Shown piece after piece: positions 7,340-16,537 of a stretch of DNA of 64,000 bases (its first letter is position 1; each line of letters starts with the position of its first letter). The notes beneath the pieces are model-generated. The model made no database searches and was not told where the DNA came from. It worked only from the letters and a program-made list of their open reading frames with translations. The translations under genes were made by a program, and so were the position numbers. The DNA is from Paracoccaceae bacterium (GTDB lineage Bacteria; Pseudomonadota; Alphaproteobacteria; Rhodobacterales; Rhodobacteraceae): assembly GCA_022448925.1 (NCBI GenBank), contig JAKVCP010000013.1, positions 1 to 64,000 on the forward strand. Direction: 5' to 3'.

Positions 7340-8161
7340 TCAATCTTTGAACTTGGTTTCCTGCGTGCCCAGCGCCTCGGCCAGTCGATGTGCTGCGGAC
7401 CCGGGCCTGAGAGGTTGTTGCTGGCTGCCATCAGGAGCCCAGCCGGTCAGGGTGATCACCTCAAAGGTCGCAGGCAACCGGCCGTCCTGCGCAGCATAGC
7501 CCTGCGCGTAAAGATCAGCCGCACGCAGCAGAACCTCTCGGCGGGTGGGGGTCCGCAGCCGGCCCTGCAAGGCGTTCGCCTCTCCCATGGCGCGAAGATC
7601 ATGCGCCAGATGGAAAAGCGATTGATAGGCCACTGTCAGCGGCGCGGCATCAGCAACCGGCAGGGCAAAGCCTGCACGTTGCAAAAGGGCGCCAAGGTCG
7701 CGGATTTCGGCCATAGGGACGACCCGCGGGGATAGGCCTCCGGTAACTGCGGCCTCGGCCTGTGCAACAGCGCTGCGCAGTTCGTGCAGGGTTTGCCCGC
7801 CAAAAAGAACTGACAGGCAAAGGCCGTCCGGCCGCAAGGCGCGGCGCATCTGGATCAGCTGACCGAGGGGGTCATTGGACCAATGCAAGGCAAGCGCATG
7901 GATAATCAGATCATGCGCACCCTCGCGGAGGTCCAGAATCTCATCGTCCGCAATGACCACTGCATTTTCCAGGACACCTTCCCAGATTTGCGGAAAGGGC
8001 GTCACCACGGCTGGCGCTGTAAACACTCTGTTAACCGAGATCAGACGATCCTGCAGATCGTCACGAGCGATCTCGTGCAGGAACAGGGCCGGCGCGTTGG
8101 CAGCCCGGGCGCGGTTGCGCGCAAGTGCGGTCCGGTCAGTCAAAAGAGGTGTGTCAGACAT
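7340..8161 (-). CDS. Atypical SAM-dependent methyltransferase-like protein
   Basis: A 273-residue protein related to the BioC/NDUFAF5-like group of class I methyltransferases. The C-terminal two thirds is typical: AHDLIIHALALHWSNDPLG (about 83-101), RRALRPDGLCLSVLFGG, HELRSA, then SPRVVPMAEIRDLGALLQRAGF. The glycine-rich motif I that binds SAM is not evident; the expected position reads VVTPFPQIWEGV. ATG 8161 is used because the frame upstream runs into comF. Its start lies only 14 bases from that of the divergent comF. NDUFAF5 relatives act in complex I assembly, but nothing here proves that role, and loss of motif I raises doubt about methyl transfer. Confidence 0.72.
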   Translation of the reverse strand: MSDTPLLTDRTALARNRARAANAPALFLHEIARDDLQDRLISVNRVFTAPAVVTPFPQIWEGVLENAVVIADDEILDLREGAHDLIIHALALHWSNDPLGQLIQMRRALRPDGLCLSVLFGGQTLHELRSAVAQAEAAVTGGLSPRVVPMAEIRDLGALLQRAGFALPVADAAPLTVAYQSLFHLAHDLRAMGEANALQGRLRTPTRREVLLRAADLYAQGYAAQDGRLPATFEVITLTGWAPDGSQQQPLRPGSAAHRLAEALGTQETKFKD

Positions 8162-8175
8162 TGGCGACACATAGG

Positions 8176-8919
8176 ATGCTGAGCAAAGCAATGCAAACGG
8201 CCGTGCGGCTGGTCTATCCGCCACGGTGTATTTCCTGCGGTGGTTTGGTCGATAGCGACACCGGCCTTTGTGGCACGTGCTGGCGCGACACCCCATTTAT
8301 CAGCGGCTTGACCTGCGATTTATGTGGCGTCCCCCTGCCCGGAGATCCCGATGACACGCCCGGTGACGATCCGATCCACTGCGACGACTGCCTGACAACT
8401 GCCCGCCCCTGGGACCGGGGCCGGGCGGCGTTGCTTTACAAGGACAACGGGCGCAAGCTGGTGCTAAAGCTCAAGCATGCAGACCGGCATGACATTGCAC
8501 CGCCTGCCGCCCAATGGATGGCCCGCAGCCTGGCCGACATCGATCTGTCAGATGCGCTTGTTGTGCCGATCCCCTTGCACTTTCGCCGCCTGTTGAAGCG
8601 CCGTTTCAATCAATCCGCCCTACTCGCCAAGAACTTGGCCAAACACATGGATCTGGACTGGTGTCCGGACGCCTTGCTGCGCAAACGTTACACGCCAGTT
8701 CTTGACGGCAAAACCAAGGACGATCGCTTTGCCACGGTTCTGGACAGCATCAAGGTCAACCCGGTACATTCCGACAAGATCTCAGGCCGGCCAATTCTTC
8801 TGGTTGATGACGTCATGACCACCGGCGCCACGTTTACAGCAGCGTCCGAAGCGCTTCGTGAGGCCGGCGCGCGACATCTCTTCACGGTCGCACTGGCACG
8901 CGTTGCAAAGGATACCTAA
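8176..8919 (+). CDS. comF: ComF-type phosphoribosyltransferase-domain protein
   Basis: A 247-residue ComF-family protein. It starts with two zinc-ribbon-like Cys pairs sets (CISC and CGTC at 18-35; CDLC and CDDC at 47-72), followed by a phosphoribosyltransferase domain with the PRPP motif ILLVDDVMTTGAT (207-219). The Arg/Lys-rich stretch LLKRRFNQSALLAKNLA before it is also typical. ComF supports natural transformation and interacts with replication or recombination proteins in some species; here it may equally be a general DNA-related factor. ATG 8176 is preferred over the upstream start, which would overlap the divergent gene. Glutaredoxin begins 35 bases after its stop. Confidence 0.88.
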   Translation: MLSKAMQTAVRLVYPPRCISCGGLVDSDTGLCGTCWRDTPFISGLTCDLCGVPLPGDPDDTPGDDPIHCDDCLTTARPWDRGRAALLYKDNGRKLVLKLKHADRHDIAPPAAQWMARSLADIDLSDALVVPIPLHFRRLLKRRFNQSALLAKNLAKHMDLDWCPDALLRKRYTPVLDGKTKDDRFATVLDSIKVNPVHSDKISGRPILLVDDVMTTGATFTAASEALREAGARHLFTVALARVAKDT

Positions 8920-8954
8920 ATCCCGGACAAACAATCAGTCTAAGGGATTCCAAA

Positions 8955-9212
8955 ATGAAACAGGTTGACATCTACACCTCGCCTCTTTGCGGCTTCTGTC
9001 ATGCTGCCAAACGTCTTCTGACGCAAAAAGGCGTGGCCTTCACTGAAATCGACGTCTGGGCTGATCCGGATCGCAAGCCAGAAATGATACAGCGCGCAAA
9101 TGGTGGCCGAACCGTGCCGCAGATTTTCATTGGCGAGGATCATGTCGGCGGTTGTGATGATCTGTATGCGTTAGAGCGCGCTGGCAAGCTTGATCCACTT
9201 TTGGCCACCTGA
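8955..9212 (+). CDS. grxC: Glutaredoxin 3
   Basis: An 85-residue class I glutaredoxin. The active site reads CGFC (Cys12, Cys15) instead of the usual CPYC. The cis-Pro motif TVPQIF (about 53-58) and GGCDDL at 66-71 bind glutathione. It reduces disulfides and glutathione-mixed disulfides with electrons from GSH. Its TGA overlaps the ATG of the next gene, so comF, grxC, the nitrilase and marR probably form one transcript. The Gly for Pro change between the cysteines may alter redox potential. Confidence 0.92.
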   Translation: MKQVDIYTSPLCGFCHAAKRLLTQKGVAFTEIDVWADPDRKPEMIQRANGGRTVPQIFIGEDHVGGCDDLYALERAGKLDPLLAT

Positions 9213-10045
9213 TGCGCGCAGCCCTTTTGCAAATGACATCTGGCGACGATCCCGAAGCGAACCTGCGGACCGTCTGCCAGATGTTGGCCGAGGCAAAAAT
9301 ACAGGGTGCCGAGTTTGCTTTGACACCTGAAGTCACGAATTGCGTCTCTTTCAGCCGGACACATCAGGCCAGGGTTCTGCAGAGTGAGGCAGATGACATC
9401 GTGCTGCGTGGCACGCGCAAAGCGGCCCAAGAGCTTGGTATCTGGGTGCTTCTGGGGTCAATCGCTGTAAAATCGGCCGCCCCGGAAACTCGGTTTGCCA
9501 ATCGGTCGGTTCTGATATCGGCTGATGGGGTGGTCGTTGCGACCTATGACAAGACGCACATGTTCGATGTCACTGTTTCAGACACCGAAACCTATCGCGA
9601 AAGCGCCGGCTATGCCCCGGGTGACAGGGCCGTTGTTGCAAAAATGATGTCGGCCAAGATTGGCTTGTCGATCTGCTATGATATCCGGTTTGCCTACCTG
9701 TACCGCAAGCTTGCACAGGCTGGGGCGCATATCCTGACGGCACCGGCCGCCTTTTCGCCGACAACCGGACCAGCGCACTGGGAACCACTGTTGCGCGCAC
9801 GCGCCATCGAGACCGGGAGCTTTGTGCTGGCACCCGCCCAGACCGGTGATCATCCTGTGTCCCGTGGTCGGCCGCGCCGCACCTATGGGCACTCGATGGT
9901 GGTTTCCCCCTGGGGTGAGGTTTTGCTGGACGCGGGTCGCGATCCGGGTGTCTATACGGTGGACCTGGATTTAAGCACCGTAAACGAGGCGCGCCGCAAG
10001 ATCCCGGCACTGACCCATGACCGCGACATCACCGGACCCCAATGA
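9212..10045 (+). CDS. Carbon-nitrogen hydrolase (nitrilase superfamily, Nit-like)
   Basis: A 277-residue amidase of the nitrilase superfamily with the complete catalytic triad: Glu40 (LTPEVTN), Lys114 (YDKTHMFDV) and Cys155 (LSICYDIRF). The close match of YDKTHMFDV and CYDIRF to Nit1/Nit2-type enzymes suggests omega-amidase or deaminated-glutathione amidase activity. A housekeeping repair role would fit its overlap with glutaredoxin, but the substrate is inferred. Start and stop overlap the neighbours on both sides (TGATG with grxC, ATGA with marR), so translation is probably coupled. Confidence 0.88.
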   Translation: MRAALLQMTSGDDPEANLRTVCQMLAEAKIQGAEFALTPEVTNCVSFSRTHQARVLQSEADDIVLRGTRKAAQELGIWVLLGSIAVKSAAPETRFANRSVLISADGVVVATYDKTHMFDVTVSDTETYRESAGYAPGDRAVVAKMMSAKIGLSICYDIRFAYLYRKLAQAGAHILTAPAAFSPTTGPAHWEPLLRARAIETGSFVLAPAQTGDHPVSRGRPRRTYGHSMVVSPWGEVLLDAGRDPGVYTVDLDLSTVNEARRKIPALTHDRDITGPQ

Positions 10046-10485
10046 CCGAAACTGATTCCCTTGCCATCTCGTTGTTCAGCGAACTTCTGACAGCCGACCA
10101 GTTGTTGAGAAATCGGCTGACGCGCGTGCTGCCCAACAAGATGGAGATCTCACATTTTTCGGTTCTCAACCATCTTGCCCGGGTCTCGGGTGAACGGACA
10201 CCCGCGCAATTGGCACGCAGCTTCCACGTGACACGTGGTGCGATGACAAACACACTGACCAAGCTGGAGATGGCGGGCCATATCCACATCCGTCCCGATT
10301 GGGATGATGCGCGGCGAAAATTGGTGGCAATCAGTCCGTCCGGACTATCGGCACGAGATGCGGCCATCGCGGCGATCATGCCCCTGATCACTGAACTTGT
10401 TTCTGACTTGGGATTGAACAACATACGGGCTGCCCTGCCCGTGCTGCGCGAACTTCGGGTCAAGCTTGAGGACGACACAGGTTAA
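10042..10485 (+). CDS. MarR-family transcriptional regulator
   Basis: A 147-residue winged-helix regulator. The recognition region TPAQLARSFHVTRGAMTNTL (about 52-71) is followed by the wing DWDDARRKLVAIS (about 87-99), whose Asp-x-Arg is the MarR signature. Helices at both ends would form the dimer interface. It sits at the end of the comF-grxC-nitrilase group with a four-base overlap. Its ligand and targets are not visible; relatives respond to phenolic compounds or oxidants. Confidence 0.88.
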   Translation: MTETDSLAISLFSELLTADQLLRNRLTRVLPNKMEISHFSVLNHLARVSGERTPAQLARSFHVTRGAMTNTLTKLEMAGHIHIRPDWDDARRKLVAISPSGLSARDAAIAAIMPLITELVSDLGLNNIRAALPVLRELRVKLEDDTG

Positions 10486-10514
10486 GCGAACCGGCCTCAA
10501 GAGACTGTCTTTTG

Positions 10515-10532
10515 GCAGGCCAAGCGGCCTGC
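10515..10532. other. Perfect hairpin between convergent marR and ubiG
   Basis: GCAGGCC and GGCCTGC are separated by four bases. There is no clear T-run on either strand, so it is only a possible transcription end for the two convergent genes. Confidence 0.4.
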
Positions 10533-10593
10533 GCGGCGTTAGCACGGATCCGACCAATCGGACCCTCGGAACCGCCCAGTCGCCGGCGCGCGA

Positions 10594-11334
10594 TCAAGCC
10601 GTGGGTTTCAGCGCCGATGTCACGTAGTTCACGCTTAGATCCCGATCCGAGAGGCGCCATTGCCAGGTCACCGGATTGAACTGGAACCCCGTGCGGTCCA
10701 CCGGCTGCAAGCCGGCCGCCTCGAGCAGCGCAAAAAGTTCATCTGGAGTGATAAACTTGGACCATTCATGCGTGCCCTTGGGCAACCAACGCATCACATA
10801 TTCCGCCCCGACAATTGCCATGGCAAAACTTTTGGGGTTGCGGTTGATGGTGGAACAGATGTGCAGGCCGCCGGGTTTCAAAACGGTTCGGCACGCCGTC
10901 AAATAGGCGGCCGGGTCGGCAACGTGCTCAATCACTTCCATGTTCAGCACCACATCAAATGTGGCTCCGGTCGCTGCCAAATCCTCGGCCGTGGTGTGAC
11001 GATAGTCGATCTCAAGCCCTGAGTGCCGCGCATGCGCCTGCGCCACGGGAATATTGCGTTCTGCGGCGTCAACGCCGACCACGCTGGCGCCAAGCCGGGC
11101 CATGGGTTCACACAGCAATCCTCCGCCGCAGCCGATATCCAGGATATGCAACCCTTCGAAAGGCAAAGGCGCATCCAGATCACGCCCAAACTCTTCAGCA
11201 ATCTGAGTCGTGATATAATCGAGCCGGCAGGGATTGAGCATGTGCAATGGCTTGAATTTCCCGGTGGGATCCCACCATTCGGCGGCCATCGCCTCGAACT
11301 TTGCAATCTCACTGGGATCAACAGTGGTGGTCAT
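10594..11334 (-). CDS. ubiG: Ubiquinone O-methyltransferase UbiG
   Basis: A 246-residue SAM-dependent enzyme that performs both O-methylation steps of ubiquinone synthesis on membrane-bound intermediates. The N-terminus [19 protein letters not shown] (13-31) is diagnostic of UbiG. Motif [11 protein letters not shown] is at 65-74, [13 protein letters not shown] follows near 136-148, and [13 protein letters not shown] and GTHEWSKFI are in the C-terminal half. ATG 11334 is chosen instead of a TTG seven codons upstream because it begins the conserved region and has GGGAAAA before it. It is divergent from pip, with about 50 bases between the starts. Confidence 0.94.
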   Translation of the reverse strand: MTTTVDPSEIAKFEAMAAEWWDPTGKFKPLHMLNPCRLDYITTQIAEEFGRDLDAPLPFEGLHILDIGCGGGLLCEPMARLGASVVGVDAAERNIPVAQAHARHSGLEIDYRHTTAEDLAATGATFDVVLNMEVIEHVADPAAYLTACRTVLKPGGLHICSTINRNPKSFAMAIVGAEYVMRWLPKGTHEWSKFITPDELFALLEAAGLQPVDRTGFQFNPVTWQWRLSDRDLSVNYVTSALKPTA

Positions 11335-11384
11335 CGGTGATTTTCCCGTGGTCAATGGTCATTGACCTCCAATATAGAGGTGTC

Positions 11385-12362
11385 ATGGACAAATACCCGG
11401 GCCAAAAGCGCGCAGTGCATTATCTGCATCCCCCGACCGAACCGTTCGACCAACGGATGCTCGAGGTCGGCGGAGGACACAGGATCTATGTCGAGCAATG
11501 TGGCAACCCCAAGGGCATCCCTGTGATTGTCCTGCATGGTGGCCCCGGTGGCGGCTGCAGTCCGGCAATGCGGCGGTACTTTGATGCCAGCAGATACCGG
11601 ATGATTCTATTTGATCAGAGGGGATGCGGACGGTCCGAACCGCATGCGGGGGTGAACCGCAATACCACCTGGGATCTGGTTGCAGACATAGAAGAGATTC
11701 GCGCAACGCTCGGCATCGACAAGTTCATTGTCTTCGGTGGCAGTTGGGGGGCAACGCTGTCGTTGATTTACGCGATCAGCCATCCAGATGCGGTCGCCCA
11801 TCTTGTGCTGCGCGGTGTATTCCTGATGACGCAGGCAGAGCTTGACTGGTTTTACGGCGGCGGCGCCGGACAGTTCTGGCCGGAGCCCTGGGCGCACTTT
11901 CGCGACATGATCCCGGTTGCCGAACAGTCGAACCTCATCGAGGCCTATAACAAGCGGCTGTTCTGTGGCGACCCCTCAACCGAAATCCGCTTTGCCCGCG
12001 CCTGGTCATCATGGGAAAACGCCTTGGCCTCGATTTCATCGAACGGCCATGGCGGCGAGGCGCCAGGCAACTATGCCCGCGCCTTTGCCCGGCTGGAAAA
12101 CCACTATTTCATCAATGGGGGGTTTCTGGAAACAGACGGTTGGATCCTGGAAAATGTCGACCGGATTTCACAGATTCCCGGGGTCATCGTTCAAGGACGC
12201 TACGACATGATCTGCCCGCCGCATTCTGCGTGGACTCTGGCGCAGGCCTGGCCAATGGGTGAGCTGCGCATGATCCCGAATGCGGGGCATGCCCTGTCGG
12301 AACCCGGGATAAGCGCCGAGTTGGTCAAGATCATGAATGGGCTTGCCGCTGACCAATTTTGA
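11385..12362 (+). CDS. pip: Proline iminopeptidase
   Basis: A 325-residue alpha/beta hydrolase that removes N-terminal proline from peptides. The oxyanion motif HGGPGGG (51-57), DQRGCGRS (77-84), and nucleophile Ser120 in GGSWGATL are clear. The acid is in GRYDMICPP and the His in NAGHALSEPG near the C-terminus. Length and motifs match the Xanthomonas/Serratia-type enzyme (MEROPS S33). ATG 11385 is used because the conserved YLHPPTEPFD follows it and upstream residues overlap the divergent ubiG. The next operon imports peptides or related compounds, but 107 bases separate them. Confidence 0.93.
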   Translation: MDKYPGQKRAVHYLHPPTEPFDQRMLEVGGGHRIYVEQCGNPKGIPVIVLHGGPGGGCSPAMRRYFDASRYRMILFDQRGCGRSEPHAGVNRNTTWDLVADIEEIRATLGIDKFIVFGGSWGATLSLIYAISHPDAVAHLVLRGVFLMTQAELDWFYGGGAGQFWPEPWAHFRDMIPVAEQSNLIEAYNKRLFCGDPSTEIRFARAWSSWENALASISSNGHGGEAPGNYARAFARLENHYFINGGFLETDGWILENVDRISQIPGVIVQGRYDMICPPHSAWTLAQAWPMGELRMIPNAGHALSEPGISAELVKIMNGLAADQF

Positions 12363-12468
12363 CGCAACTTATTGGGGCCAGAGACTAATGTCGTTGAAAC
12401 AAGACCTTTACACGCACCTGACATCCGGTAACCATTGCGGTCAAAAGTAACGGGGGGTCCGGGAAAAC

Positions 12469-13467
12469 GTGTCGTCAGTCTCTAGAATTATTCTGCAACG
12501 TCTCGGATTGGGTATTCTCACCCTGTTCATTGTCTCAATCGTCATTTTCATCGCTGTGAACCTGCTGCCCGGAGATTTTGCGCAATTGGTCCTGGGGCAG
12601 GGCGCAACACCCGAAGCCGTAGAAGCGATCCGCAAAGATCTTGGTCTTGATCAAGGGCTGATCCCTCGGTATTTCCAATGGCTCGGCGGCGTCCTTGTTG
12701 GTGACCTTGGGAATTCTTTCGCCAACGCGAATTTTGCCAGCTTTGTCGGAACAAATGCCAATGTCACGGCACCGACGGTCGCAGAGCAAATCGCACCTCG
12801 GTTCGAAGCCACGCTGTTCCTTGCCGGTGTGACAGCAGCCATCGCCGTGCCTCTCTCGTTGACCCTTGGCATCCTGGCCGCACTGTACCGCAATTCAATC
12901 TTCGACCGCGTCACCAATGTCTTTACGCTAAGCTCGATCTCATCTCCGGAATTCTTCCTGGCTTACATCCTGATCTTGTTTCTGGCGGTGATGAACCCGC
13001 TGTTGCCAAGCCTGTCAAATATCCATGATGGCTTGCCCTTTGGCGAACGCCTGACGCGCACATTGTTGCCTGCGCTGACACTGACATTGGCCGTGACCGC
13101 GCAGATGATGCGCATGACACGGGCCGCGATCATCAATCTGTTGGCCTCTCCCTACATTGAAATGGCGCGTCTGAAGGGGCTGTCTCCTCTCAGGGTTATT
13201 GTTACCCACGCCCTGCCCAATGCCTTGGCGCCAATCATCACGGTGATCGCGCTGAACCTTGCCTATCTGATCACCGGCGTGGTCGTGGTCGAGGTGGTCT
13301 TTGTATATCCGGGCATCGGGCAGTTGTTCGTGGACAGCGTCAAAATCCGGGATATCCCGCTGGTTCAGGCCTGCTGTTTGATCTTTGCGGCCGCCTACAT
13401 CCTGCTGAACCTGACGGCAGACGTGTTGTCGATTCTGTCAAACCCGCGTCTGAGGCATCCAAAATGA
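12469..13467 (+). CDS. Peptide-type ABC transporter permease (DppB/OppB family)
   Basis: A 332-residue inner-membrane permease of an importer for peptides, opines or nickel-like substrates. It has the family's N-terminal segment with VIFIAVNLLPGD, five further membrane spans and the coupling motif EMARLKGLSPLRVIVTHALPNAL (about 225-247; EAA loop). The GTG start at 12469 is preceded by a G-rich Shine-Dalgarno sequence (CGGGGGG). Residues of about 75-100, between the first spans, form a periplasmic loop. Its stop overlaps the ATG of the second permease by four bases. It is the first gene of a four-gene importer operon. Confidence 0.9.
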   Translation: MSSVSRIILQRLGLGILTLFIVSIVIFIAVNLLPGDFAQLVLGQGATPEAVEAIRKDLGLDQGLIPRYFQWLGGVLVGDLGNSFANANFASFVGTNANVTAPTVAEQIAPRFEATLFLAGVTAAIAVPLSLTLGILAALYRNSIFDRVTNVFTLSSISSPEFFLAYILILFLAVMNPLLPSLSNIHDGLPFGERLTRTLLPALTLTLAVTAQMMRMTRAAIINLLASPYIEMARLKGLSPLRVIVTHALPNALAPIITVIALNLAYLITGVVVVEVVFVYPGIGQLFVDSVKIRDIPLVQACCLIFAAAYILLNLTADVLSILSNPRLRHPK

Positions 13468-14813
13468 CAGTACTTTACATTGCGCTTATGATCGTTGGCT
13501 GCGTTGGCCTTGGTTGGGTGTTTCGATTTACAGGCCAGCGTATCAGCGACAACGCGCCTTATTTCAGGGACATGGGGCTTGGCAGCGCCTTTGGCTTCGC
13601 CCTTGGTATGGTGGTTCTGCTTTGGGTTGTCGTCACTTACTACCGAGGCATCACTGCAGAAGGCCAAGACGCCAACAAGTACTTCTTTTTCCTTGTCGCG
13701 GTACATGGGCTGATCGCTTTCAGCGTTCTTGCCTACTTCTTTCGAGTTCTGGGCACGTTGATCGGGTCCGAGGGATCAAAAAAGGTGTTCCGGAACATGC
13801 CTCTGACAGCGTCTTTCGGAATTGTAATCATCCTCGCCTATGCTTTCGTTTCGCTGTTTGCAGGGCAGATTTCAGTCACCACCATCGTGATCGTTGGTGT
13901 GATCGGACTGATCATCGCCGAGATCGTGCGCGCCGGCGGAGATGGCGATGCCGCAAAAGGCATCGGCGCCGCATTCGGCATCGCGATCGTCATCATGATC
14001 GTGATGTTTTTTGTCGGCCCGCTTGCGCCTTATGGTCAAGAAGAGGTGCTTGCCAAGGCCAATGTGGTTCCGGGGGGCAATCCAGCCATGGGCGGCGATC
14101 CTGAGTTCCCACTGGGCACCGACCAGATCGGTCGAGACATCCTGAGCCGCCTGATTTACGGTGCGCAAAACACCGTGGGGATCGCTTTTGCCACAACAGT
14201 CCTCAGCTTTCTGATTGGGGGGTCACTTGGACTTCTGGCCGCAACGCTAGGGGGATGGCTTGATCAGGTGGTCAGCCGTGCCGTCGATGTTCTGATGGCC
14301 ATTCCTGCTCTGATCTTTGCTCTTCTGCTGATGACAATCGCCAGTGCTTGGGCCGGGTCTGAAAAATGGCTGCTGACCGTTTTCATGGTGATCATCATTG
14401 CGGTCATCGACAGCACGCGCGTTTTCCGTCTGTCCCGCGCCGTTGGTCTGAACATCGTGGTGATGGACTATATCGAGGCCGCAAAGCTGCGAGGCGAAGG
14501 TCTGTCTTACCTGATTTTCCGCGAGATCCTTCCGAACGCAACAGCCCCATTGCTGGCCGAATTCGGACTGCGTTTTTGCTTTGTTTTCCTGACGATCGCC
14601 TCGCTCAGTTTTCTGGGTGTCGGCATCCAGCCACCGCTGGCGGACTGGGGAACAATGGTGAAAGACCTTGCACAGTTCATCAACTTCGCAGCCTTTGCGC
14701 CACAGGTTGCATCCGCGCCTCTGTTGGCCGCGGGCGCCATTGCACTGCTGACCGTTGCCGTAAACTTCGTGGTCGACTGGATGCTTCACAAATCTTCCGG
14801 CCTGAAGGAGTAA
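13464..14813 (+). CDS. Peptide-type ABC transporter permease (DppC/OppC family), N-terminally extended
   Basis: A 449-residue permease, well beyond the roughly 300 residues usual for DppC. The C-terminal 230 residues are standard: GTDQIGRDILSRLIYGAQNT (about 213-232), then the EAA loop AAKLRGEGLSYLIFREILPN and SFLGVGIQPPLADWG. The first 185 residues add several extra membrane spans (about 4-22, 42-63, 75-93, 112-130, 137-155, 165-185). The ABC-importer fold does not require them. They may tune substrate or partner interactions, but that is unknown. It overlaps the first permease and precedes the ATPase by four bases. Confidence 0.9.
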   Translation: MTVLYIALMIVGCVGLGWVFRFTGQRISDNAPYFRDMGLGSAFGFALGMVVLLWVVVTYYRGITAEGQDANKYFFFLVAVHGLIAFSVLAYFFRVLGTLIGSEGSKKVFRNMPLTASFGIVIILAYAFVSLFAGQISVTTIVIVGVIGLIIAEIVRAGGDGDAAKGIGAAFGIAIVIMIVMFFVGPLAPYGQEEVLAKANVVPGGNPAMGGDPEFPLGTDQIGRDILSRLIYGAQNTVGIAFATTVLSFLIGGSLGLLAATLGGWLDQVVSRAVDVLMAIPALIFALLLMTIASAWAGSEKWLLTVFMVIIIAVIDSTRVFRLSRAVGLNIVVMDYIEAAKLRGEGLSYLIFREILPNATAPLLAEFGLRFCFVFLTIASLSFLGVGIQPPLADWGTMVKDLAQFINFAAFAPQVASAPLLAAGAIALLTVAVNFVVDWMLHKSSGLKE

Positions 14814-14817
14814 GATC

Positions 14818-16467
14818 ATGAGTGACCTTCTGGTAAAAATTCGCGATCTCAAGATCGAAGGCCGCAGTGACGAGATCTGGAACCCGATCATCAATGGCAT
14901 CGACCTTGATCTGCACAAAGGCGAAGTGCTGGGCCTGATCGGTGAATCCGGGGCTGGCAAATCGACTGTTGGCCTGGCCTCGATGGGGTTTACCCGAGAC
15001 GGCGTGCGCATCTCGGGCGGATCGGTGGAGTTCGACGGAATTGATTTGCTGACCGCCAGTGCTGCGGTCAAACGCGGGCTGCTGGGCAAGCGCATCGCCT
15101 ATGTGGCGCAATCTGCGGCAGCCAGTTTCAACCCCGCCCACAAGCTGCTTGACCAACATACAGAAGGCCCCGTGCAGCATGGGGTCATGTCCAAGGGCGA
15201 CAGCGAAAAAGACGGAATGGAACTGTATCGCAAGCTGCGCCTTCCAGATCCGGATTCGATAGGATTTCGCTATCCGCACCAGGTGTCAGGCGGGCAGTTG
15301 CAACGCGCGATGACCGCAATGGCCATGGCCTGTCGCCCTGACCTGATCATCTTTGACGAACCGACGACGGCGCTTGATGTGACCACCCAGATCGAGGTCC
15401 TGGCCTCAATCCGGGAAATTGTCGAGGAGTACAACACCGCAGCGATTTACATCACCCATGATTTGGCGGTCGTGGCGCAGATGGCAGACCGGATCAAAGT
15501 CTTGTTGAAGGGTGATGAGGTCGAAGAGGCCGACACCCGCACCATGCTGTCTGATCCGCAAGAGGACTATACCAAGTCGCTTTGGGCGGTCCGCGAATTC
15601 CAGCGCCCTGCAAAACCCGCCGTGATCACGGGTGCGACTCCTGTTGTGGCGGTCAAGAACGTGACTGCTGCATATGGCAAGATACCCGTCCTGCATGATG
15701 TCAGCTTTGATATCCACGAAGGCCGCACGGTCGCTGTGGTTGGCGAATCCGGTTCGGGAAAATCAACGACCGCACGCTGTATTACGGGCCTTTTGCCGCC
15801 CAAGCAGGGTGTGATCGAGTTTGATGGCACACCGATGCCACTGGATTATCGCAAGCGTACAAAGGATCAGTTGCGCCAGGCGCAAATGATTTATCAAATG
15901 GCGGACACGGCCTTGAACCCCCGCAAAAGTATCGGAGAGATCATCGGCCGACCGGTTCAATTCTACGGCGGCCTCAGCGGCAAGGCAAAGCGCCGCCGCG
16001 TGGACGAATTGCTTGATCAGATCGAATTGCCCGGTGATCAGTACCATGACCGTTTGCCCTCAGAGCTTTCAGGCGGTCAGAAACAGCGCATTGGGATTGC
16101 CCGTGCACTTGCCGCTGAACCCAAGTTCATCATCTGCGATGAAGTGACCTCGGCGTTGGACCAACTTGTCGCCGAAGGCATACTGCGGCTTCTGGCACGG
16201 CTGCAGGACGAGCTGAAGCTGAGTTACATGTTCATTACACATGATCTGGCCACTGTCCGTTCAATCGCCGACGAGGTGGTGGTCATGAAGGATGGCAAGG
16301 TGGTTGAACAGGGGCCAAAGAACGAAATGTTTACGCCCCCGCATCATCCATATACCGATCTTTTGCTGAGTTCGGTTCCGGAAATGGATCCGGATTGGCT
16401 CGACAAGGTGCTTGCAGACCGCGGAGTTGATAACATTGGTGACGCAGCTGTGGGTAAAATGAATTGA
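14818..16467 (+). CDS. Double-domain peptide-type ABC transporter ATPase (DppD-DppF fusion)
   Basis: A 549-residue protein carrying two complete nucleotide-binding domains, equivalent to fused DppD and DppF. Domain 1 has Walker [10 protein letters not shown] (42-50), a signature SGGQLQRA near 157 and Walker [12 protein letters not shown]. Domain 2 has Walker [10 protein letters not shown] near 309, [14 protein letters not shown] near 417 and Walker [12 protein letters not shown]. The C-terminal [17 protein letters not shown] is the family's oligopeptide-type tail. It energises the two permeases just upstream. In domain 2 Walker B, DEV replaces the usual DEP, a conservative variation. Confidence 0.93.
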   Translation: MSDLLVKIRDLKIEGRSDEIWNPIINGIDLDLHKGEVLGLIGESGAGKSTVGLASMGFTRDGVRISGGSVEFDGIDLLTASAAVKRGLLGKRIAYVAQSAAASFNPAHKLLDQHTEGPVQHGVMSKGDSEKDGMELYRKLRLPDPDSIGFRYPHQVSGGQLQRAMTAMAMACRPDLIIFDEPTTALDVTTQIEVLASIREIVEEYNTAAIYITHDLAVVAQMADRIKVLLKGDEVEEADTRTMLSDPQEDYTKSLWAVREFQRPAKPAVITGATPVVAVKNVTAAYGKIPVLHDVSFDIHEGRTVAVVGESGSGKSTTARCITGLLPPKQGVIEFDGTPMPLDYRKRTKDQLRQAQMIYQMADTALNPRKSIGEIIGRPVQFYGGLSGKAKRRRVDELLDQIELPGDQYHDRLPSELSGGQKQRIGIARALAAEPKFIICDEVTSALDQLVAEGILRLLARLQDELKLSYMFITHDLATVRSIADEVVVMKDGKVVEQGPKNEMFTPPHHPYTDLLLSSVPEMDPDWLDKVLADRGVDNIGDAAVGKMN

Positions 16468-16537
16468 CGAATCGCCTGACGAAACGGGCGACGCAATCGG
16501 GGGACCCCCGGAAAATGGAAAGACAGGGAGATACTTT

